Source: CAZCGA01 sp964498075
Lineage (GTDB): Bacteria; Desulfobacterota; Binatia; HRBIN30
DNA length: 13,275 bases
Reading direction: 5' to 3'
NCBI GenBank assembly: GCA_964498075.1
Contig: CAZCGA010000159.1
Span: forward strand, 1-13,275
The position numbers and the translations under genes were made by a program. Positions 5,231-10,313 of this stretch are shown in pieces. The notes below the pieces were generated by a model. The model did not search any database. It was not told where the DNA came from and saw only the letters and a program-made list of their open reading frames with translations. Position 1 is the stretch's first letter; each line of letters opens with the position of its first letter.

Positions 5231-6976
5231 TCAGAGCGCCGCCAGATCGACTGCAGTGGTCCAGCGGTCGCCCTCCTGCTTGAGGGCGCCGTCGTTGACC
5301 AGCATGCGCACCAACTCAGCGACAAAGAGCGGGTTGCCTTCGCTGGTAGCGAGCACGCGCCCCGCCACCGCCGCGGGCAACGCGTCAGCGCCGATCACGT
5401 TCGCCGCCAGCCGCGTCGCCGCGGCGGCGTCGAGCCCGGCGAGCGTGACCACCTCGCTCACGAGTCGACCGGGTGTCGCCAGCGACGAGCGCGAGTCGCG
5501 CAACTCGGGTCGCGCCGCGGCGAGCACCAGCAACGGCACGCCGCTGCCCCACTGGACGAGGTGCTCGACGAGGTCGAGCAGCAGCGGCTCCGCCCACTGC
5601 AGGTCGTCGATCGCGAGCAGGACCGGCCGCATGCCCTGCGAAGCCGCTGGCGGAGCAGGTGGCGTGGTCGTGAGCGCGGTGAGGAAGCGCCGGACGACGA
5701 AGAAGGTTTCCTCTGGTGACGCGGGAGATCCGGCGAGGAGCGCCGTGATCCCGTCGAGGATGCGGGCCCGCTCGGCATCGGCGCCGGGCAGCGCCGCCTC
5801 GAGCGCTGTCCGCAGGTCCTCCGCGGCGCCACCACCGCCAGGGGCGTTGCCCTTGGCCATCGGCTGGCCGCCCCGTTGGGGTTGCTGATCTTCAGCGGGG
5901 TGCGCCGAACTCAGCCCTGAAGGGGCGGCAAGACTTGAGCCTGGGGCAACGCCCCAGGCCGGCGCCGGCGATGCCGGCTCATGGGCAGCCTGGCCCAAAA
6001 ACTCGCGCAGCGCCTCGGCGAGCGGCGCGAAGGTGGCGCTGCCCTCGGCGTCGCAATGCGCGGTGAGGATGGTAGCGGTGTCACCGAGACGGCGGGCAAC
6101 TTCGTCGAGCAGGCGCGATTTGCCGAGGCCCGGCGCGCCGAGCACCACGGCGAGTCGCGCGCGGCGTTCGGCGACGGCTGCGTCGTAGCCGGCGGTGATG
6201 CGTCGCAGCTCTTCGTCGCGCCCTACGAACGCCGTCGCCGCGGCCGCCGCCGGCCGCTCGAGCGACACGACGCGGTACGCTGCCACGGTCTCAGAGCGCC
6301 CCTTGAGCGCGAAGACCCCAGCGGGCGCCAGCGTCACCAGCTCGCTGACCAGCCGGCGCGTCGGCTCGCCGATCACCACCTCGCCATCGTGCGCCTCCTG
6401 CTGCAGCCGCGCCGCAACGTTGACCGGATCGCCGACAACGTCGGTGTTGTCGGCGCTGACGATGACCTCGCCGGTGTTGACCCCGACGCGCAGACCGATG
6501 TCGCTCACGGCTGCGAACGCGTCGCGGGCCAGCTCGCGGAAGGCGTGCTGCATGGCGACGCCGGCGCGCACGGCGCGGATGGCGTCGTCTTCGGCCACGC
6601 GCGGCACGCCGAAGGCGGCCATGACGCCGTCGCCCATCAACTTCACAACTGTGCCGCCGTGGGCTTCGATCGCGCCCTGCAGCGCACGGTAGTAACGATC
6701 CATCAGCCCGCGTGTGGACTCGGCGTCGAGACGCTCGTGCAGCGACGTCGATCCGATGAGGTCGGCGAACACGATGGTAACGACCTTGCGCGCCCCGGCT
6801 TTGTCGGCCGCGCGAGCGGGCTGTGCGACGAGGGAGGCGCCACAGTCGCCGCAGAACTTCTTGGTCGGCGGATTGTCCGCCCCGCATTGCGGGCACCGGT
6901 TCTCCAATGCGGCACCGCAGTCGCCGCAGAATTTCTTGCCAGCCGGATTGTCGCTCCCACAGCGTGAACAGGTCAT
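5231..6976 (-). CDS. Zinc-ribbon / class III nucleotidyl cyclase / AAA+ ATPase, truncated after the ATPase, 581 aa
   Basis: Domains: two zinc ribbons (CSRC..CGDC, CPQC..CGDC; residues 3-45), a class III cyclase domain (about 64-235) and a STAND/AAA+ ATPase (about 248-575). Cyclase residues look intact: metal Asp72 (FADLIGS) and Asp116 (KLMGDGVMAAF), base-selecting Lys112 and Asp179 (TDVVGD), and Asn186 and Arg190 (VNVAARL), so cyclic nucleotide synthesis is plausible. Walker A is GAPGLGKS (280-287) and Walker B VLLAIDD (452-458), then EGNPLFVAELVRMLV. ATG 6976 follows GAAGG four bases upstream. The ORF stops abruptly after DRWTTAVDLAAL, where relatives continue into a winged-helix part and a long TPR array. 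The TPR continuation starts in another frame 18 bases on, so several hundred residues are missing. Residues ~341-379 come from an inserted palindromic element. The nucleotidyltransferase gene ends 51 bases upstream. Confidence 0.82.
   Translation of the reverse strand: MTCSRCGSDNPAGKKFCGDCGAALENRCPQCGADNPPTKKFCGDCGASLVAQPARAADKAGARKVVTIVFADLIGSTSLHERLDAESTRGLMDRYYRALQGAIEAHGGTVVKLMGDGVMAAFGVPRVAEDDAIRAVRAGVAMQHAFRELARDAFAAVSDIGLRVGVNTGEVIVSADNTDVVGDPVNVAARLQQEAHDGEVVIGEPTRRLVSELVTLAPAGVFALKGRSETVAAYRVVSLERPAAAAATAFVGRDEELRRITAGYDAAVAERRARLAVVLGAPGLGKSRLLDEVARRLGDTATILTAHCDAEGSATFAPLAEALREFLGQAAHEPASPAPAWGVAPGSSLAAPSGLSSAHPAEDQQPQRGGQPMAKGNAPGGGGAAEDLRTALEAALPGADAERARILDGITALLAGSPASPEETFFVVRRFLTALTTTPPAPPAASQGMRPVLLAIDDLQWAEPLLLDLVEHLVQWGSGVPLLVLAAARPELRDSRSSLATPGRLVSEVVTLAGLDAAAATRLAANVIGADALPAAVAGRVLATSEGNPLFVAELVRMLVNDGALKQEGDRWTTAVDLAAL
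5841..5955. repeat. 115-bp nested palindromic element inserted in frame in the ATPase domain
   Basis: Outer arms GGGGCGTTGCCC (5841-5852) and GGGCAACGCCCC (5944-5955) are exact reverse complements. Inside are GCCGCCCC (5867-5874) with GGGGCGGC (5922-5929), and TTCAG (5891-5895) with CTGAA (5917-5921). The whole can fold as one long interrupted hairpin. It is read without a stop as a Gly/Pro/Gln-rich insertion (contains QQPQRGGQP) between the Walker A and Walker B parts of the ATPase. Confidence 0.75.
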
Positions 6977-7027
6977 GTCGCCTTCACCTAGCGGAAATCT
7001 GGCGGCGTCGCGGTCGCGGTGGGTAAG

Positions 7028-7591
7028 TCAGGGGCGTGCGTCCTTCACCAAGGTGCCCCACCGTTGTACCCGCTCATCGTCGGCACCAACGAGCTCCACC
7101 AACCAGCGGCGGACATACGCTTGGTCGAAGGATGGCCCGAGAAAAGCAACCAGGCGTTCCAGGTCGAGCAGGTCCTTGGTGCGGAAGAACAGCATCTTGA
7201 AGATCGCCAGATCTTCTGGGGAGAGAAACCAAGCGGGCCGTCCTTCGAGCGGTGCCTGCCGGATGCGGCGGCGCGCTGCGTCGTAGAGCGGAATGCTCGC
7301 CACGAAGACGTCGACGCGCATCCCTCGCCACCACACTTTGAAGTCCCCGCGCGTACGGGCGCTGGCGAGCGCCTCGTCGACGTCGAACTCGCACGCGCCC
7401 GCTCGCAGAACGGCCAACACCGGTTCGAGCGCGGCCGCCCCGACGAAAATATCCAGGTCGACGTCGTTGGTGGCACGCGGGAACCCCCACACGCCAAGTG
7501 CCAAGGCACCGCCAATACCGTATGGGATGCCGGTGGCTTCCAGGAGGTCCGCGAGATGACGGGCCAGTTCGGGAGCCGCTGGAATGGGCAC
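7028..7591 (-). CDS. Nucleotidyltransferase, Pol-beta fold (AbiEii/MNT-like), 187 aa
   Basis: The N-terminal half carries the Pol-beta nucleotidyltransferase signature: GGALALG, then RATNDVDLDIFV (about residues 27-51), with the catalytic pair in DVDLD. A third acidic residue is likely in RGMRVDVFVASIPLY (about 89-103). The segment LSPEDLAIFKMLFFRTKDLLDLERL matches the helical part seen in AbiEii-like and related minimal nucleotidyltransferases, where it follows the active site. Such enzymes transfer a nucleotide to RNA or protein; several are toxins or antitoxins, but the target here is unknown. The start is GTG at 7591, only one base after the TAA of the 81-aa gene, so translation is probably coupled. 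No ATG is available upstream in frame. Alternatively it is a housekeeping-type stand-alone nucleotidyltransferase. Confidence 0.83.
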   Translation of the reverse strand: MPIPAAPELARHLADLLEATGIPYGIGGALALGVWGFPRATNDVDLDIFVGAAALEPVLAVLRAGACEFDVDEALASARTRGDFKVWWRGMRVDVFVASIPLYDAARRRIRQAPLEGRPAWFLSPEDLAIFKMLFFRTKDLLDLERLVAFLGPSFDQAYVRRWLVELVGADDERVQRWGTLVKDARP

Positions 7592-7592
7592 G

Positions 7593-7838
7593 TTAGTGAG
7601 CCGCCGCTACGAGGCGGAGCCACAGTTGCTCGCTCTCGGGCGACCGCCGATCTTCGTGCTGAAGAACACGCATGCCGTCGCTTCGGGCGGCAACCTGCTC
7701 AGCCGCGAGCCGACAGAGTGAGCTGAGAATCTCTGAACGCTGCTCAACCGTGGTGCCCAAGTAGGGAGCGATATCGTCACGAATCGCCTCATCGTCCCGG
7801 CGCCGGCGAAGGCTCGGGGGCAACCGACTCTCTGTCAT
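7593..7838 (-). CDS. Small helical partner of the nucleotidyltransferase, 81 aa, unknown function
   Basis: I cannot assign a named family. The protein is predicted helical, with a basic patch (PPSLRRRRDDEAIRDDI), a middle segment (LGTTVEQRSEILSSLCRLAA) and a C-terminal ESEQLWLRLVAAA helix. It is immediately upstream of the nucleotidyltransferase with one base between them, a tight pairing that suggests a common function, as in toxin-antitoxin or AbiE-type pairs. ATG 7838 is chosen because the conserved-looking part begins at MTESRLPP; an in-frame ATG at 7862 would add eight residues (MRKGHHQT) and starts right at the stop of the cyclase remnant. Neither start has a strong ribosome site; a purine stretch GGAAAGGG lies about a dozen bases before ATG 7838. 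No helix-turn-helix signature stands out. Confidence 0.65.
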   Translation of the reverse strand: MTESRLPPSLRRRRDDEAIRDDIAPYLGTTVEQRSEILSSLCRLAAEQVAARSDGMRVLQHEDRRSPESEQLWLRLVAAAH

Positions 7839-7862
7839 AGTCTGATGGTGCCCTTTCCGCAT

Positions 7863-8024
7863 TTAGGTCGCAAGGCGCGCCGCGCCGCCGACGCGCACCG
7901 CGAACAGCCGCACCGCTTCCGCGATCTCGTTGAGCGTGTGCGCGCCGCGATCTTCGAAGGTCGCGCCGGCAGAGGTCCGCGCCAGGTTGCGCACCGTGTC
8001 GGAAACCAGGATCTCGTGCGGTTC
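7863..8024 (-). pseudogene. Remnant: C-terminal end of a class III nucleotidyl cyclase domain (53 codons)
   Basis: In this frame the - strand reads EPHEILVSDTVRNLA, then TFEDRGAHTLNEIAEAVRLFAV and a stop at 7863. This is the typical end of a class III cyclase domain (strand-helix after the AARL motif, then the FEDRG..LKG..xxxLFAV strand), with Asn where relatives usually have Lys-Gly. A TAG stop (8025-8027) lies directly before it, and there is no start codon or upstream cyclase sequence. It is therefore a decayed fragment. Because it ends right after the cyclase strand it resembles genes in which the cyclase is the last domain, so it may come from a different gene than its large neighbours. 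It borders the start of the 81-aa gene. Confidence 0.65.
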
Positions 8025-8215
8025 CTACTATGGGCTTGCTCGGCGTGGCAACACGGCTTGGGTCACGGGTACTGTCCCAAATGCGGGTTAGCTATCAGCC
8101 ATCAGCTCTCAGCCAAGCTCACTGGAACGAAGCCAAAAGGCTGGTGTTTCGATTTTCCGGCTGACAGCTGATGGCTGATAGCTGACCGCTACTGGCCGAC
8201 TTAGGGCAGCACCGC
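8025..8215. other. Non-coding stretch holding the inverted-repeat element
   Basis: Apart from the inverted repeat at 8090-8183, I see nothing coding here. A + strand ORF crossing it (7845-8171) reads the repeat as protein and has no support. Confidence 0.5.
8090..8183. repeat. Inverted-repeat element with 25-bp arms (CAGC/ATCAGC type)
   Basis: Arm 8090-8114 (starts AGCTATCAGCCATCAGCT) and arm 8159-8183 (ends GATGGCTGATAGCT) are reverse complements at 24 of 25 positions, around a 44-base centre. It lies in the non-coding stretch just past the TPR-tail stop. It looks like a dispersed REP/MITE-type repeat. It could also serve as a 3' hairpin for the upstream gene. Confidence 0.75.
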
Positions 8216-9661
8216 TCAGGCAACCTCGCTACCGATCTCCTTCGCCAGCCGCTCGGCGTGTCCGCTCGCATCCATCTCGACGTAGAGCCGGTGGGCCGTG
8301 CGCAGGTGCTGCAGGCGCCCCGCTTCGTCGCCCAGCGCGCGGGCCAGGGCCGCACGGGTTTCAACGATCTGCGGCTTGCGGACCACGACGCCCGAGATGT
8401 CGAGGATCTCGTCCGCACGCGTTAGTGCCTGCTCGATGCGGGCGCGTGCGCCGGCGCCTTCGTGCGCGAGGAGCGCCTCCGCCAGCGCCCGCTGAGCGAG
8501 CATCTCGGAGTTGAGATGCCCTGTGCGCAGCGCCACGGCCAGGGCCTCCGCCGCGATCGCACCGGCACGTCCTAGGTTGCTGCGCAAGACATACACGACC
8601 GCCAACTCGGCGAGCGCCGCGGCGCGAACGGTGTCCCGCGGCGTTCCTCCACCGGCCAACGCGAGCACGCGCTCCAACGCCCGCTCCGCACCGTCGAGGT
8701 CTCCGACCTGGACGGTCGCCCGACCAAGAGCCATGTAGGATGAGAGGAGCAGCGGCACGTTGACGCCGCGCTCCGCCCATTCAACGGCGAGCCGCGCGTG
8801 GCCATGTGCCCGCTCGCCGTCGCCGACGCTGTTCCAGTGAAACGCGGCGGCGCTACGCGACAGGCTGCTCACTCCCGCCATCCGATGCGCGTCTGCCGCG
8901 GCCAGGAACGCTTCCAACGCCGCCCCGGACTCGCGCAGCCGCCCGAGGTTCACCAGCAACAGGACCCGCCAGTAGTCGAACTGGAATCCGAACGGATAGC
9001 CGATTTCATCGACGCCGGCACGATCGAGATCCCCGACGCTGGCGATCGCCTCTTCCCAGACGGTCAACAGCGCGGCCGCATGGCGATGGCCGGACAGGCC
9101 CCAGAGAAGGTTGCGGCGCGTCATCAGGCGCAGGGCGCGATCGCCGACGCGGTCGCTCAACGCAACGGCCTCGGCGAAATCGTGCACGATCGAATCGGAG
9201 AGGCCGGTCTGGGCGCGATGCATGGCATAGGTGCTGAGCAGGCGGGCGCGCGCACCGTCATCACCGGCGGCGTGCGCGAGTTCCTCGCCTTCGCGAAAGA
9301 CCGTCGTCACTTCGTCCGGGCTCGGGCCGAAGCGCAGGCCGGCAATGAGAAAGATCACCCGCGCCCGCAGGCGCAGCGCGTCCGCTTCCGGCGACGGCGG
9401 CAGCCGGTCAGCCAAGGTCCGCATGCGGCGCAAGTGCTCCGACGCGTCGATCATCAGCGTGACACCCGCGAGCGCGGCGCGGGCGTGCCAGCTGGCCGCG
9501 GTGAAATCGTCACCGGCGCCTTCCCAGTGATGGGCTCGCAGCGCGGCGTGCTCATCGAGATCGGGGGCAAGCAGTGCTTCGAGGGCACGCGCCACGGCGG
9601 CATGTGCACGCGCGCGTCGCTCCTGCAGCTGTGAGCGATACGCCACCTCACGCGTCAGCAA
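8216..9661 (-). CDS. TPR tail of a cyclase/ATPase paralogue, separated by a frameshift, 481 aa
   Basis: The ORF opens with LTREVAYRSQLQERRARAHA, which matches the paralogue to the right (LTQEVAYASQLRERRARIHA) in the middle of its polypeptide, so the TTG at 9661 is not a real start. The rest is a helical TPR array (DEHAALRAHHWEGAGDDF, VDEIGYPFGFQFDYWRVLL, LDGAERALERVLALA) ending with HRLYVEMDASGHAERLAKEI, the same ending as the paralogue (QRLYIEMGAMGHAAQLAKEL). TPR arrays in this family act as sensor or protein-binding scaffolds. The preceding ORF ends in FRHC-stop at 9655 exactly where relatives continue HPLTREVAY, so one lost base joins the two. With no ribosome site and no N-terminal domains it is probably part of a pseudogene; a sequencing error at the shift is the other explanation. 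Confidence 0.7.
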   Translation of the reverse strand: MLTREVAYRSQLQERRARAHAAVARALEALLAPDLDEHAALRAHHWEGAGDDFTAASWHARAALAGVTLMIDASEHLRRMRTLADRLPPSPEADALRLRARVIFLIAGLRFGPSPDEVTTVFREGEELAHAAGDDGARARLLSTYAMHRAQTGLSDSIVHDFAEAVALSDRVGDRALRLMTRRNLLWGLSGHRHAAALLTVWEEAIASVGDLDRAGVDEIGYPFGFQFDYWRVLLLVNLGRLRESGAALEAFLAAADAHRMAGVSSLSRSAAAFHWNSVGDGERAHGHARLAVEWAERGVNVPLLLSSYMALGRATVQVGDLDGAERALERVLALAGGGTPRDTVRAAALAELAVVYVLRSNLGRAGAIAAEALAVALRTGHLNSEMLAQRALAEALLAHEGAGARARIEQALTRADEILDISGVVVRKPQIVETRAALARALGDEAGRLQHLRTAHRLYVEMDASGHAERLAKEIGSEVA

Positions 9662-10026
9662 TGCCGGAAGCCGTAGACCGCGTCCGGATACGCGGCGACC
9701 TCATGCATGAAACCGGAGTGGACGAGAGCGCGCAGCGCCTCGCGCACCGCGTCGATCGGCATCTCCACGACGCGGGCGAGCAACGTTTCGCCGAGCTCGT
9801 CGCCTACCACGGCCGCGGTCTGAAGCAACGCCTTCTCGCGTTCGCCCAAGAGTCGGCCTCGGTTTGAACTTCCAACAGTGATGTATCGGTCTTCGGCTGA
9901 CGAGTGATCGGGATCGGAGACCGTGGCGCCAAGCGAATCGCCCAGCACCGTGGCGGCCTCCCGAAACGAGACACCGTGCCTGGACAGGTTCTTGGCAGCT
10001 TTGCGCGGGTCCCATTCGAACTTCAC
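9655..10026 (-). pseudogene. Chimeric ORF: BrnT-toxin N terminus fused to an ATPase fragment
   Basis: Residues 1 to about 60 (MKFEWDPRKAAKNLSRHGV, SFREAATVLGD, DPDHSSAEDRYITVGSS, RGRLL) are BrnT-like, the RelE-fold ribonuclease toxin of the BrnTA type II system, but the C-terminal third (arginine-rich part of the fold) is absent. At RGRLL the text switches to GEREKALLQTAAVVGDELG, which is the winged-helix segment after the ATPase in the neighbouring paralogue (SERDKAVLQSASVIGREFS), then DAVYGFRHC and a stop. The junction shares Arg-Leu codons, consistent with recombination at a short homology. Start is GTG 10026. No BrnA antitoxin gene follows. A functional toxin is unlikely because about a third of the BrnT domain is missing. 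Confidence 0.7.
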
Positions 10027-10145
10027 CCTCGTACGCTAACTCTTTTCGGGGGAAACCATCAACTGCCTATACCACCGAACGACGGAGCGGCGACAAAGTC
10101 GACCACAGATGAGCACCGGTGCGGCCTGGGAAGCGCAAAAAGGGC

Positions 10146-10313
10146 TCAGACGTCGGGCACGCAGATCTCTAGAGCCCCGCATTCGCCGCAGAACTTGAAG
10201 CCCGGCGGGTTGTCGCAGCCGCACGAGGGACAGTGACTCATGAGTGCTGCCGCGCACTCGCCGCAGAACTTCATCCCCGAGGGATTCTCGAAGCCGCACG
10301 CGCGGCAAGTCAC
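10146..10313 (-). CDS. Double zinc-ribbon mini-protein, 55 aa; possibly the remaining N terminus of a lost cyclase gene
   Basis: This ORF reads VTCRACGFENPSGMKFCGEC, then CPSCGCDNPPGFKFCGECGA, and stops at 10146. Two Cys4 zinc ribbons are complete (cysteines 3, 6, 17, 20 and 28, 31, 42, 45). It starts with GTG at 10313, overlapping the TGA of the upstream cyclase/ATPase gene by GTGA, the hallmark of translational coupling. The same double ribbon opens the cyclase gene at 6976 (CSRCGSDNPAGKKFCGDC), so the simplest reading is that it is the N-terminal remnant of a paralogue whose cyclase and P-loop parts were lost and whose tail survives at 8216-9843. It could instead act as a small accessory zinc protein. 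It is too short for many ORF callers. Confidence 0.6.
   Translation of the reverse strand: MTCRACGFENPSGMKFCGECAAALMSHCPSCGCDNPPGFKFCGECGALEICVPDV

Noticed and set aside
7845..8171. + strand 108-aa ORF across the cyclase remnant and the inverted repeat
   Set aside because: It reads a repeat as protein and is antisense to a recognisable cyclase fragment.
8798..9634. + strand 278-aa ORF antisense to the TPR tail
   Set aside because: The - strand frame matches the TPR paralogue along its full length; the + strand reading is a shadow.
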